A stretch of DNA of 43,102 nt from Penium margaritaceum (taxonomy: Eukaryota; Streptophyta; Zygnematophyceae; Desmidiales; Peniaceae): contig SZWC01009432.1 in the NCBI GenBank assembly GCA_023375785.1, positions 1 through 43,102 on the forward strand, given 5' to 3'. The notes below the pieces were generated by a model, which saw only the letters and a list, made by a program, of their open reading frames with translations, did no database searches and was not told the DNA's origin. Made by a program: the position numbers and the translations under genes. Within the stretch, counting starts at the first letter, position 1. The number at the start of each line of letters is the position of its first letter. Below are positions 9,545 through 20,076 of the stretch, piece after piece.

Positions 9545-10440
9545 CTCATCTCTTGCATCAACCATGCTGATTCCTCAAGTGCCTCCGGCATACAAGTCGC
9601 AATCAAGCGGCTTTGTCAAGAAGTCTTCAAGCATCCTCTTGTATCTGCCGTGCTTTTGTTCCATGGAACCCTTGGCAACAAGGCCTTGTGAGTAGTGGTA
9701 CCGAATGTCGATGTGCTTTGTACACCGAGAGATCATGTCGTCCTCTGCCATAGCGATGGCGCTCTGGTTGTTGACGCCAATGATCGTTGCTTCTTCTTGT
9801 GGTGCCTTGATCTCATCAAGCAGACTGTGAAGCCACTGTGTTTCTTTGAACACTTCCAAGAGTGCGATGTACTCTGCCTCAGAAGAAGAAAGCAAGACAC
9901 ATTCTTGCTTCCTACTCATCCATGAGACCGCACCACCACTGAGAAGGAAGACAAAGCCCGAGGTGGACTTCCTGTCGTCAATCCGCCCTCCCAAGTCAGC
10001 AACGCTGCAGCAGGTAAGTTGTAGCGGGTCTGATCATTTAATACCTCCAAATTGAAGTTCCACATGTCGTGTTTTTCTTGAGAAAGTGGAAGATCCACTT
10101 CACATCTTTCTAGTGTTGTGGCCCACGGTTAGCCACAAACCTGCTCACTTGACCTACCACATAAGCGATGTCAGGTCGCGTCCCCACCATCGCATACATG
10201 AGGCTCCCAACAGCGGACTGGTCCAGAATGTTTTGCATTTTATACTGCTATACCTCATTTTTTGGGTCATGGATGAGGAGAGCTTGCACTCGGAAGCCAT
10301 GGGGGTGCTGATGGGTTTGCGGTCCTTCATGTTGTAGCGCTTCAAGATATCTATGATGAACCTGGTCTGGTTGAGCTCGATGGTTCTTGCTTTGTGGTTG
10401 CAGTGGACGGTGATCTCGAGGTCATACTAAAGAGGACCCA
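9545..10440 (-). pseudogene. Element B RNase H and end of RT
   Basis: Minus strand: ILKRYNMKDRKPISTPMASECK (RT end), then several stops and frame changes, then [56 protein letters not shown] and [12 protein letters not shown], the copia RNase H motif series, ending at EDFLTKPLD. The Asp expected in the third motif (DNQSAI) is Asn here, a likely catalytic loss. RNase H would remove the RNA strand during reverse transcription. Confidence 0.85.
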
Positions 10441-11113
10441 TTTCCATCATCTTGAAACCCCTGCCTAGCTTTTTCTTGATGTGCACAAGGGCTTCATGCG
10501 AGGAAGAACACATGTTCAAATCTTCCACGAAAAACACTACAAGAAGCAAGCCACGCTCATCCTCCCGCACATAGATGTTGGGGTCATTCTTGCAGTGTGT
10601 AAAGGAGTTTTCAGCCATGAAGCTGCTCATCTCCTTGTATCAGATCCGTAGGGCCTGTTTTAGCCCATACAATGCCTTCACCAGCTGACACACCTTTCCT
10701 GTAGGTGCATCCACCCCTTGTGGCACTGCCATAAGCACCTCTTTCTCAAAACTCCTGTGAAGGACAGATCTTTTGACGTCCATCTGGTGGATCTCTAGGT
10801 CTTTGCCGGCAGTGAAGACTAGCAGGGACTAAATGGAGGCAAACATGAAGACCGGTGCAAAGCTCTCATTACATTTGTACCCTGCACATTGTGAGAATCC
10901 CTTTTTCATGACGCTTGCCTTGTACTTGTCGATGCTGCCATCTTGCTTCTCCTTCAGCCTCAACACCCACTTTGAGCCCACCATGTGAGCATTAGCGGGT
11001 CTGTCCACCAGCTCCCATGTACTCTTTTCTTGGATGGAAAAGAGCTCGCTGTCCACCGCCTCTTTCCATTTGGTTGTATCGGGCCTTGTTGGCACCTCTG
11101 CCATAGTGAACAA
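10427..11113 (-). pseudogene. Element B reverse transcriptase
   Basis: Minus strand: WKEAVDSELFSIQEKSTWELVDRP, SKWVLRLKEKQDGSIDKYKA, then after stops IHQMDVKRS, QLVKALYGLKQA, and SFMAENSFTHCKNDPNIYVRED. The catalytic YVDD box reads FVED (VVFFVEDLNMCSS), so the enzyme would be inactive even without the stops. Clear RVT_2 (copia) type. Confidence 0.85.
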
Positions 11114-11134
11114 CTCTCACTGAGCAAAACAAGA

Positions 11135-12479
11135 CTACCTTAGTCTGGTCCAGCTTCTGTTGTTAGCGTCATACTGTGGCATTTGTTTTCTCTGCCATGT
11201 GTTGTGGCACGGCATTGTTGGTGCTTCACCTCTGCTCTGCTGCTGCTCTTGTGGTGCAGGATGCCCTGAAGTTGAATCTTCCTCTGGTGAAGTGCCGCTG
11301 GCTTCCAAGCTGGTCTCAGTGGCCTCGGAGGTCTTTGGCTTTGTATCAGGGCCCGTTGCTAAATCAGCCTGCACAGGCGCTCTCCCTGCCACACTATTCT
11401 TCTCCGGGGCCTGCGGCACTGGCACCTCTTGCCAGTTTTTGTGAGCTTGATCTCCCGATTCCAGCAGCACTAACCACTCTCACTGTTTTGGAGCTTGCGT
11501 GGGATCAAGCAGCTCTCCCTTGCCTAGTTTCCTCTCATTGAAGGTTACATCCCGGCTGGTGGCAAGCCTTCTTGCCTCCAGGTCCCAAAGGCAGTAGGTG
11601 TTGTGGGCAGATTCATAGCCCACCATAACACAATTCTGTGCTCTTGCATCCAGCTTGCTGCCACCTTCTCCTGCCTTGAACTTTGCCCATGCGGTGCAGC
11701 CAAAGACTTTCAGGTGTGAGGCATTCGGCTTCTTTTCCGATCACACCTCCTATGGTTCCATGTGCTGCTTGCAGTGCCTTCACAGAGCAGCCGCAGGCAT
11801 TAGGTTGATGAGGTAACATACCATTCTTGTAGGTTCCACCCAGAAGTGCGGTGGGAGTTTTGCGTCAAAGAGCATGCTACGCACCATGCCAAGGATGGTC
11901 TGATTCATCCGTTCCGCCATACCGTTGCGGCGTCTAGGGTGTTTTGGGCTGATGGCCAATGGTGCATTGCCGTAGTCAGCCCTCAAAATCTACACCGTTG
12001 TCGCTTTGCAGTGCCTTGACCTTTTTTCTGGTCTTCCACTCGACCATGGTGACAAACTCCTAGAGCTTCTCTCGGACCTCTCCCTTTGTTCTGAGGAAGT
12101 ATATCTACATCTTTTGGCTGTGGTCATCCATGAAGGTCTGGAAAAACTCGTTGCAACTGTTCGATTCCATGCGGAAGGATCCCCACATGTCGGTGTGAAT
12201 TAGGTCCAGGTAGGCTTCCGCATGATGACCCTTGTGCTCAAAGCACTTTCTCTTTGTCTTGCCTTGGAGGAAAAGTTTGCACAAGCTGCCACATCCAACC
12301 GTATCCTTTGCGCATCCCTCCAAACTGTGGACAAACTGTTGTTGCTGCATGAATTGGAGCGTTCTCTGTACAACGTGTCCAAAGCGTCTATGCCACAGCC
12401 CAACGTCTTTGTCCTTGGCGAAAAAGGAAACCTTCTGAGTTGCCATTGGTGTGTTCTCATACGCTGGTGCCGAGACCAC
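11135..12479 (-). pseudogene. Element B GAG-pre-integrase, integrase and linker
   Basis: Minus strand: GLWHRRFGHV...CGSLCKLFLQGK (zinc-binding GAG-pre-integrase), LIHTDMWGSF, FMDDHSQKM (first Asp), LQSDNG (second Asp), then with frameshifts GMAERMNQTILGMVRSMLFDAKLPPHFW, which keeps the third catalytic Glu. The linker at 11470-11135 is rich in Ser/Thr/Glu/Pro with PKNWQ-like repeats also seen in D (APKNWQVVPV). At least three frameshifts and stops. Confidence 0.85.
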
Positions 12480-12533
12480 TACCTCCGCCGCACCTGCATG
12501 ACCATCGTCTTCTGAGCGCTTTACTGCTGTTTT

Positions 12534-13909
12534 CTATAACATGTAAAGCCCGTTGACTCGTGGAACCTGTGCCATGAGGAAGTTGTTGGTATAGCGGGCC
12601 TTGACGTTCTCGTTCTTGACAATGACCTCCTTCTTCATGAATACCACTTTCATGTTGTTGTCCGTGACATTTGACACGGAGAGGATGTTTTTTGCAACCA
12701 AGGGCATATAGAGCACGTCACGCAGCTGTGGATCCTTCTCTACATCATTGAGGCTGATGCTCACCAGCTTGTCTCCAACACCCTTTGCGTTCACGATATT
12801 GCCGTTTGTACACTTGAACCACCGCTCAGTGGGGCCAATGATGATAAATCGAGCCTTGTCATTACTGAAGTGATGGTTGGTGCCGGAGTCAAGTCCAAAG
12901 CTCTTGGCCTGAGCAGCGCCGCTCCCTTTGCCGGAGGAGTGCTCTGAGCCATCATGTTGGTGGCCTCTTTGCCACCCTTTTTGCTGCCTTTGTTCCCACT
13001 GCTCCCACTGTCTTCCTTCTTTTGTGATCTGCGCTCTCTTGCCCAGTGCCCAGGTTTGCCGCAGTTGCGGCAGTTGACCTGTCACTTGGGAGCCTTGTTG
13101 CCATTTTTACGTTTGCCGCCACAGCTTCCGCTACCGCCGTTCTGACCAGAGGCCGACCCTTTGCTCCCGCGGCCACCGTAGCATGCGGCATAGGCAGAGA
13201 AGTTAGCCTCACTGCCGCTACGGCGCATGGCCTCATTTTTTAAGTACTTGGATACTGTTGCATACCTTAGGTTATCCTCCTTCCAACCTCCTATGACGGT
13301 GATCATTGGGCACCAGCTCTCCGGTAGTGCAATGAGGAGGATCATGGCATGCATGCTTTCGTCAAGGTCCTATTGTATTTTGCAAGCCTCGCCAAGGATT
13401 CCTTCAAACTCCTGAAGGAAATCAGAGATTGACTCCCCCTCATTTATCCGCATGTTATTTAGCAGTTGTAGAATGAATAATCTGTTTGCGAGGGAGGTGG
13501 ATTGGTGCACACGCACCAATCCACACGTGATCTTAGCGTAAGAATCTGAAGCTTGTGTGTACCCTGCAGTGATGGGAGCATCCTTCTTGGCTACCGCCTT
13601 GCTTAGGAATGAAAATATAACATCAGTTCATTCCATCCATGCCTGGTGCTTGGGTGAGCCCTCCACGGGAACGTGCTCCTCTTCCTTTAGAAGCTTGGTG
13701 AATTTGCGCAATTTCATTTCCAGTTTGAACTGCCATCTCCAGAGCGGGAAGTCCTTCCCCTCCAAAATGGGGATTCCTCCAAAGAGTCGGAGACCTTGCG
13801 CCAGTGAATAAGGAATCACAATTGCTCCAATTATCTGCCCTGTGGTAGCCACTGTTGAGTTTGACGACTGCCCTATGACAGCCCCCAGTGCCCCTGATGG
13901 GTCAACCAT
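12534..13909 (-). pseudogene. Element B Gag, zinc knuckle and protease
   Basis: Starts MVDPSGALGAVIGQSSNSTV at 13909; GGIPILEGKDFPLWRWQFKLEMKL is the copia Gag signature. Further on ESISDFLQEFEGILGEA and SEANFSAYAACYGGRGSKG, then NCRNCGKPGHWARERR, a CCHC knuckle whose last Cys has become Arg (D keeps Cys). The protease motif LDSGTNHHFS is intact. Three in-frame stops fall at the same positions as in D: after HQAWME, after CKIQ, and a TGA after APK just before the knuckle. Confidence 0.87.
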
Positions 13910-13967
13910 TTTAGCTGTCCTTCTCTGATTTCTGGGTCTCTGTTACATGTAGGCCAATGTAGGCCGA

Positions 13968-14998
13968 TGTTAGATGATGTCTACTACTGGTTTCAAGGTG
14001 TATGTCCATTGCGTACATGTCTTGCGGATGTTTTTTTACCTGAACATAGAGAAGAAATTTCACACCTGCACACCCACGGTCTTGCCTCCAAGGGCAGAGC
14101 TGTTCCTAGTTTGGACCACAAGGGTCGTGCCTCAAAGGGTAGAGCTTTTCCTTGGTCTCTGTGTAGTGAGTGCAAACCCAAATTTTGGAGCTCATGAAGA
14201 AGATGGAGCTTATGGAGCTGGTGGAGCTGACATGCGTACGTGGAGAGAGTGTACAAAAGTTGAGCAAAGCGTGCTTTACAACTGGTCAGTGTGGGCCCAT
14301 CACCCTTTATCAACCGGCCTGAGGCAAACGGACTAGAAAATAGGGCCAGCACAATGGAACCTGCCATCCGCTCCTAGCATTTTGGTGAGGAGAAGATATC
14401 ACCATCAAGATCACGGTTTCACACTAAGAAAATCCTAGGAAACTACTTGTTAGCAATTGCGTCCACTCAACACTTGGTCACTTGCGTGCAAGGTGCTAGT
14501 CAGAGAGTAACTCATGGGGCTCAGACCAACCAGTGTCTTCTTTTTGTTGTTCCTTTGTTGGACAGCTCTGTGAGGAGCATCTAAGGCTAGATTGTATGTT
14601 TAGAATGAGAAATGTGCCTGGTACATATAGTCGCAAACCTGGCATCTAAGGTGTGTGGGTAGTGACAATTTTGGGAGTGGCCACTCCACACCACCTCACT
14701 TACTTGCCCACTGGCGTATCCACTGACCGCCAAGTGGCACATCCTCCTCATGCATGGAGAGATGTCTAGGAAACTTCCACTGTGTAGTAAGGTCAAAAAC
14801 CTTCTTGCTCGTGTCAAGGCTTGATTGAAGGATCTGTTGTCCCTAAGTTCAGCGTGCTATCCATTGCGCTACACTGCTGGTGTTTCACATGGACTTGCAC
14901 CAAAAACAAGATTTGGGGGACTTGCTATAAGGGAGCAGTGCATGCCCAATCTGTCCGCTAAGCTTTAGTAGTGGCCAATGGGGCATAAAAGAGCAACA
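13968..14998 (-). repeat. Element B 5' LTR
   Basis: About 1031 bp by the boundaries TGTTGCTC (starting at 14998) and ...CTAACA (ending at 13968). Most of it matches pieces of the D LTRs: 40092-40787 covers its first two thirds and 35068-35519 the last part. It contains a tRNA-Arg-like segment at 14845-14871. Its other end touches Gag leader sequence with repeated GGCCTACAT. No TGG-type primer binding site is visible. Confidence 0.8.
14845..14871 (-). other. tRNA-Arg-like 5' half in element B LTR
   Basis: Minus strand TAGCGCAATGGATAGCACGC continuing GAACTT (with one more base between) closely resembles the D-arm to anticodon-stem half of eukaryotic tRNA-Arg(UCU), which reads TGGCGCAATGGATAGCGC. 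The 3' half, with a proper B box, is not recognisable. The same spot of the D LTR carries a more degraded version (40217-40243). Confidence 0.55.
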
Positions 14999-15155
14999 CG
15001 TTGTGCCAGAATATGCACCATTGAAGTAGATACAGTTGGAGGAGGCCCATCACACCCACTACTCGAGTCATTTTGGCTTCGACAGGATGCTCATGGCCTT
15101 GGCACACTTACACTCATGGTCATCAATGGAAACTGACCGTAAGAGGTTTGTGAGC
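14999..15155 (+). pseudogene. Ty3/gypsy element H integrase, zinc-binding region (left piece)
   Basis: Plus strand reading: VVPEYAPLK, a TAG stop at 15027-15029 where Gln is expected, IQLEEAHHTHYSSHFGFDRM, then RKRFVSC. This is the H2C2 integrase zinc-binding domain of gypsy elements (VP...L..eaH....GHfG.dRtl...DvkrfV.SC). It stops at 15155, where C is inserted; the continuation is at 33220. Its upstream neighbour is the LTR of B, inserted right before VVPEYAPL. Confidence 0.82.
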
Positions 15156-15651
15156 TGTTAACTGCTTGCTATAATCCCCCGTGGTTTGCTTGTTAGTATG
15201 CAGGGTACGATAGTGCACGGAGTAGAGGTGATGCACTTTGGCGGCACGCAACCCTCAAGCTTTGTACGAGTTTTCATCTCCATCTCGCCTGCATGGCCCA
15301 TCTCCTCCTCGCTACAGCTTAACGATATCAACCCATGTTTAGTCATTCATGTAAACCCTGATTCTATCTTCTAGTTGGGAGGTACAAGTTTTGGGTGTTG
15401 CATTGCCAAACCTATGTGTGACCTGGAACTTTGCAATTGGATAGGGAAATAGTAGGTCTCTTTGGTAGGGACTTATTCTAGGAATTATCTGGACAGGGCA
15501 AGCCCTTGCACACCCATCTGAGGGCTTTTGTGGGATCTTTCCCCCGTTTTGGCTAACTTGCCAGCGGGCCTCGATGGCTAGTGGACGAGTGGAGCTCATT
15601 TAGTGAGACTTTGCCCGTAGTAGCACTCTGCCTTGTGACTGGCCATTTTTT

Positions 15652-16454
15652 TCATTTTCTATATATGATAACAATAAACAAAGAAACATGCCGCCTCTGA
15701 CCAGCACATCTGCAGGGTAAAAAATTCGCCACCACCATGGTGGAAAGAAAGTGCAACTAAGCACTGGCAAAGACCGGTTCACAGGCACAAAGATCATAGA
15801 GAGAAAGGGCATTCGGCAACCCCAGTCCATGCACCAACGGGAGAACATCCTCTTCAGGGCAAGGATCTGCAGCCGTCCAGTGAACCATGCTGTGGAACCG
15901 GATCGCAGCACGCTGACTGCGGATTTCCGTGATGGAGACCCGCTGCACGAGGGCAGAGACGGCCCGCTGGGCCCAACGCTCGAAGACCTCCTCTGAGCAG
16001 CGCTGCGGCCCTGGCGCGAGGCAGACCCTGGAAAAGTGGGCCAGAAAGGACCAGAAGTGGTCAGCCAGGCCCCCCAGAGTCTCCCAAGCCAGAGGTCGCA
16101 TCTGCCGACCACTCCCCTCCACCGCACAGTACAAGGCCACCTTAGCCTTCTCTGCCGCCGGTGCTATCAAGACGGGCCTCGTGGCGCGAACCCCATGGGG
16201 GTTCACAGTGGTGAAATCTAGCACCCACGTGAGGCCAGACTCAGGATCAGTCAACGTCAGATCCGGCCGAGGCTCACCCGGACCACCCGCCTGCAACCCA
16301 GCCGCGCCCCCACTTTCAACCATGTGAATGAGACGATGGTCCCGGAAGACATCCGCAAGCTCATCCCGGATGGAACTGTGGACGCGTTCAATCACGCCTC
16401 CACTCTGCCGCCTGGTAACCACTGCCGGGTCAAGACCGTCCACGCCCACAAGCA
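15652..16454 (-). mobile_element. 5'-truncated non-LTR retrotransposon (LINE) fragment F
   Basis: An 803-bp insert flanked by a 14-bp duplication ACTGGCCATTTTTT (15638-15651 and 16455-16468). On the minus strand it ends in an AT-rich tail with GAAAAAAA, as expected for target-primed reverse transcription of a polyadenylated LINE RNA. The 5' end is cut inside an ORF, the usual LINE truncation. The insert is clearly more GC-rich than the LTR around it. No RT motif is retained. Confidence 0.82.
15757..16454 (-). CDS. C-terminal restriction-like endonuclease region of LINE F (partial ORF)
   Basis: An uninterrupted frame of about 232 codons enters from the truncated 5' end and stops at 15757. At roughly residues 61-84 it reads RPDLTLTDPES then TWVLDFTTVNP, followed near residue 105 by EKAKVALY. 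The spacing RPD-x(n)-LDFT-...-K fits the PD-(D/E)xK fold of the C-terminal endonuclease of early-branching LINEs (R2/CRE/NeSL-like). That enzyme nicks the target to prime reverse transcription. No stop interrupts it, unlike most neighbours, which suggests a younger insertion. Family placement is inference; a true start is absent because the copy is 5' truncated. The open plus-strand frames opposite it are shadows. Confidence 0.6.
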
Positions 16455-16570
16455 ACTGGCCATTTTTTAGGGTTGTGGTTAATCACAGCCTATGGATTTG
16501 GACTATTCTTGCACTATAATGTACCATGTTATGAGCTGTAAGCTGCTATGGCATTGTAGGACATATTTAA

Positions 16571-16582
16571 TGGTGTCAGAGC
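16571..16582 (+). other. Element C primer binding site
   Basis: TGGTGTCAGAGC lies one base after the end of the 5' LTR and differs by one base from the standard plant copia site TGGTATCAGAGC, complementary to the 3' end of initiator tRNA-Met. It is the only recognisable primer binding site in the window. Confidence 0.82.
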
Positions 16583-17350
16583 TAGGGAGCACGTTGTGAG
16601 TATACATCTGCGCGGCTGCTGTGAATGCAGGCTACGCAAGGTCCTAGGCATGTTGACCGCACTTCAGTAGACCACGTACAGAGGGTGGAGGCAGTGGAAG
16701 AAAGGTGAGTGACACTAGAGAAGGAAGAGCACAATGGAAAGAGAGCCCAAGTGCCGTCGTCCCTCATCAAAGGTGATGGAGGGGTCTACTGGCTCAGAGT
16801 GTGCGTGCACAGGTCTAAGGCGGCCTGGGAGACGTCCTGAGACCAAGAAAGGCGATCCCTATTGGGCTAAGAGCTTTTGAAATAAATCTGTGCCCAAAGG
16901 GGAGCAGAGGGTAGCAGAGCCCACACAGTCTTCCTAGCTTCCCCTCCATGTGAACGGCGGTATAAGTGTGACGGCATCTAGGCAAGGAGGGGCCGGTGCA
17001 AACGTTGGAGCTACCACCGGCACTGGTGTCGGTGCCAGCGCAACCTCCGAAGCAATGATGTGAGATGACCTAAGCAAGGTACTGTCCCATAAGGACTTGA
17101 CGCCACTGCCGCTTGGCCCATGTGACTTCTTTTCATGAAGGACGTTTTCCTGTCTTGGGCGGTAGAGCATGGTCTAGAGGACAAGTACGTAGTTCCACTG
17201 CCTGAAAACACTGACTCGCATGTGCTTGTGAGAGCATTCAATATCTTTGTCTGTGCGCTCCTAGAGGATCCGCATTAATACATCGGTCATTCTTGTTTTG
17301 GGGAGAAAGAGGAGGACCCCAAGAAATCTCAAAGCTGAGAGCCTCCACCC
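16583..17350 (+). other. Element C leader and N-terminal Gag zone, no readable frame
   Basis: About 770 bp between the primer binding site and readable Gag. Stops occur in all frames and no domain is recognised. By position it holds the untranslated leader and the start of Gag. Confidence 0.5.
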
Positions 17351-17358
17351 CATGATAC

Positions 17359-17969
17359 GTGGCAGCACCTGACCACAAAAAAGGAGGAGCAGGAGATGGA
17401 CCCCCTCATCTCCTAGTGCAAGCAGCTCCGCAACCTCTGCCCCAAAACCAGGTGCACCGGTTGCAGCGTACTGGGATGCTTCCATGGACCTTTGCCAGTG
17501 CATCCTCGGCCTTGGAACCTCTTGCACCACACCAGAGTGGCCGGATCTGGTTCTTGTGCACCTTGGAGAACCATACACGGACTTTCAGCGCGGACTACTT
17601 TGGAAGCTGAAAGTTACCAACATCAAGAGCACCAATCTAGCAGATGTGTTTGAGGATTTTCAGAACAATGTAGACATTATGAAAGGTGAGGCATGCAAAG
17701 ATGAGGGCACAGCCGTGAGTGCATTCATGCATCAAAGAGGAGGAAATTCCCCTCCATTGGACCATCACGCAGGTGGAGGAGGCTGGGGCGGCCGTGGAGG
17801 CAGAAGAGGCCAAGGCGGACAAGGTGGCGGGGGCCGAGGGCCTGGTCAGGTACCGGGAAATCAAACCTGCAACTATTGTGGAGAGCTGGGCCACTTCAGG
17901 CACGCCTGTCCCGCCCTTCATCAAATCATGACCCCCTCCATGAAGCAGACACGCCCAACAGTGGGCTAG
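17359..17969 (+). pseudogene. Element C Gag with zinc knuckle
   Basis: The 17484 frame gives LVLVHLGEPYTDFQRGLLWKL and VTNIKSTNLADVFEDFQNN, the C-terminal half of a copia Gag. A Gly/Arg-rich stretch follows (GGGGWGGRGGRRGQGGQGGGG) and a CCHC knuckle CNYCGELGHFRHAC. The Gly/Arg tract and knuckle would bind RNA. The upstream part is in another frame, so at least one frameshift lies near 17480. Confidence 0.78.
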
Positions 17970-18142
17970 CCACCAACACCATTATCTAGTTTTGCTTAGA
18001 ATTTCACCCTCTTGCATGGACATATCAGGCTGTGGCAGGGCTTTGTGCGATGGCAACCTTATGGGCGGGAACTTTTGGTCCATCGCAGCTGCAGCTGACC
18101 ATGTACCCATGAGCAAAAGCTCTATCTCAACATTTTTATCAG

Positions 18143-19717
18143 GTGCTCATCTTCATGCCCTCATGTGTTAGTGCACCCGTCCTTGTTCCAGCACGGGTGC
18201 AGAGGGTGCACGTCGAGACGGCAGAGCCACAGCAGCTGCTGGAACTGCCACCAGGACCAGGATGGAGTGCTCCCATGGAGCTGAACCGACCTGAGCTGAC
18301 TGCCATCCCACAGCTGCCGGGTCACATTTTGGGGCACACACATATCACCACCTCACACACATTGCCTATGCATGAGTGGTTGTTTGACACTGCTGCATTG
18401 CATCATGTGTCCCCGCATCATTTGCCTTTTGTTTCACTGCATGCCACAACTGGTGTTATGGGTGTGAAGAACGGGTTCAGGGAATTGCTGTGAGTTGAAG
18501 GGTTGAGGAAAACAGCTCTCCAGGCACAGGATGGGATATTGTGGCTGACTGGTATCTTCCATGTGCCGCGGCTGAAAGATAGCTTGTTGTTTGGGGGGAA
18601 ATGAGACCAACTTGTGGCCACAAGAACTGATGCAACACATACAGACCTCATTCCTTGCCGTCTCTCACACATCAGCACTGAAACAGTAGCTGACCTGCTG
18701 AGGTATACCCAAGCACACGGTCTGCTTCCTTGTGACTGTCTACACAGTCACAAAGCAAACACATTTTTTTAGTTTCAAGAAAGGAAAGCACAAAGAAAAA
18801 CCTTTCCTAGATGAGACGGTGTCACCAGGAGGACCCTGGCACATGTTGTCCTTACAGGACCGATGCCAGTGCCATCAACCCAGTATGCCTCATTGTACCT
18901 CTTGACCCTCACTGATGACTACAATCTCTTTCAATGGGATTTTCTACCAAGAAACCAAAGCCAATGTCCAGCGTACAATTGCTGGATGGAACTCACTTGC
19001 TGAGAGACAGACAGGGTGTCCACTGTTGAAGTTACAAACTGACAGTGGGGGTGAGTTCCTGGGTAAACTGAAAGCAGAAAAGAAATCAAGAGGAATCGAG
19101 CATCAGTCCACAGCTCCGTTCAGTCCAGATAAAAATGGAGTGGCGGAACGATGGCACACAACACATGGTGGTGACACACTAAATGCACTGCTGTCTGAGC
19201 CCGTTCTGTCCTTTAGGTTTTGGGAAGAGGCTGTGAAGTATACCACTTGGGTATGAAACCGTATTCCAAAAGTTCCGCTGCCCAAGTAAGTCCCACCGTG
19301 GGATTTTTGGTTCAAAGAAAAGGCTGATTTAAGGCCTGCCAGGGTGCGGAGCACAATGGCATGTGCCTGGTTTGCACCACCAAAACAAGAGAAAAAAATC
19401 AGTCCACGTGCTCAGTGGTGCGTCTTTGTTGGGCTCTCTCACGCCTTGAACGCATGGCGGTTGTAGGAACCCACAAATCACTGTTTTGTTGAAAGTCAAG
19501 ATGCATCCTTTTGGAACACATCCCCTACAGTGTGTTCCGTACACTGTATCATGGTCCCTCTCTCTCCACGCAAGACAACTACCCAGAGTATGCGAGTGTG
19601 CCTGTCTTCATGTCATCTCCAATGGGTTGGATAGCTCAACCCACCTGGGTCAATGAGATGGCCACTCCCGTGCCAAAAGACTTGCTGCCATCCAGGTACC
19701 AAACAGACCTGGCCAGT
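18143..19717 (+). pseudogene. Element C protease and integrase
   Basis: HEWLFDTAALHHVSPH is the aspartic protease site; the usual D(S/T)G reads DTA, likely inactive. A stop follows ELL (18491). The integrase region shows LTDDYNLF near 18905, LKLQTDSGGEFLGKL (second Asp) and APFSPDKNGVAERW with the third Glu, then FRFWEEAVKYTTWV. From 19260 reading continues only with stops (PPWDFWFKEKADL, WCVFVGLSHALNAW) up to the assembly gap. Confidence 0.8.
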
Positions 19718-20003
19718 NNNNNNNNNNNNNNNNNNNNNNNNNNNNNNNNNNNNNNNNNNNNNNNNNNNNNNNNNNNNNNNNNNNNNNNNNNNNNNNNNNN
19801 NNNNNNNNNNNNNNNNNNNNNNNNNNNNNNNNNNNNNNNNNNNNNNNNNNNNNNNNNNNNNNNNNNNNNNNNNNNNNNNNNNNNNNNNNNNNNNNNNNNN
19901 NNNNNNNNNNNNNNNNNNNNNNNNNNNNNNNNNNNNNNNNNNNNNNNNNNNNNNNNNNNNNNNNNNNNNNNNNNNNNNNNNNNNNNNNNNNNNNNNNNNN
20001 NNN
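19718..20003. other. Assembly gap (286 N)
   Basis: A run of 286 undetermined bases between the integrase C-terminus and RT of element C. Predicted proteins that cross it are artefacts. True size and content are unknown. Confidence 0.99.
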
Positions 20004-20039
20004 GGGGGGGGGGGGGGGGGGGGGGAGAAAGCGCACGCG

Positions 20040-20075
<36 letters not shown>
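20004..20075. repeat. Poly-G run and (GA)n microsatellite at gap edge
   Basis: 22 consecutive G (20004-20025), then AGAAAGCGCACGCGC, then an (AG)n tract of about 17 units at 20042-20075. Such homopolymer and dinucleotide runs commonly stop assembly and explain the adjacent gap. The G run itself may be a sequencing artefact. Confidence 0.9.

Positions 20076-20076
<1 letters not shown>

Larger units (their letters stand above)
9418..14998 (-). mobile_element. Ty1/copia retrotransposon B
   Basis: Minus strand order from 14998: a 1031-bp 5' LTR, Gag, zinc knuckle, protease, integrase, linker, RT, RNase H, polypurine tract (about 9445-9456) and only about 25 bases of 3' LTR (TTTTTGTTCTTTCATG...) before unrelated sequence at about 9418. 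Same family as D by protein and LTR sequence (e.g. SEANFSAYAACYGGRGSKG in both). It abuts the gypsy integrase H at 14999, so it was probably inserted in the RNase H-integrase linker of H. Its target duplication cannot be tested because the 3' LTR is lost. Confidence 0.88.
15156..16569 (+). repeat. Element C 5' LTR, split by LINE fragment
   Basis: Begins TGTTAACTG and ends ACATATTTA just before the primer binding site. 15156-15651 matches 28077-28617 (shared GGCACGC-ACCCTCAAGC, CATCTGGGCAG-like CAAGCCCTTGC, and TGGAGCTC). 16469-16569 matches the remainder (AGGGTTGTGG, TGGATTTGGACT, CTATGGCATTGTAGGACA), whose 3' LTR equivalent ends at 33214. The interruption is element F with a 14-bp duplication. 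Confidence 0.88.

Noticed and set aside
12534..13909. TGA recoded as Trp to explain the shared Gag stops
   Set aside because: TGG is used normally for Trp throughout the same proteins (LWRWQF), and TAA and TAG stops occur as well.
15929..16327. Plus-strand 132-aa frame in the GC-rich block
   Set aside because: Shadow of the longer minus-strand LINE ORF, which has the nuclease motif, the tail and the target duplication in register.
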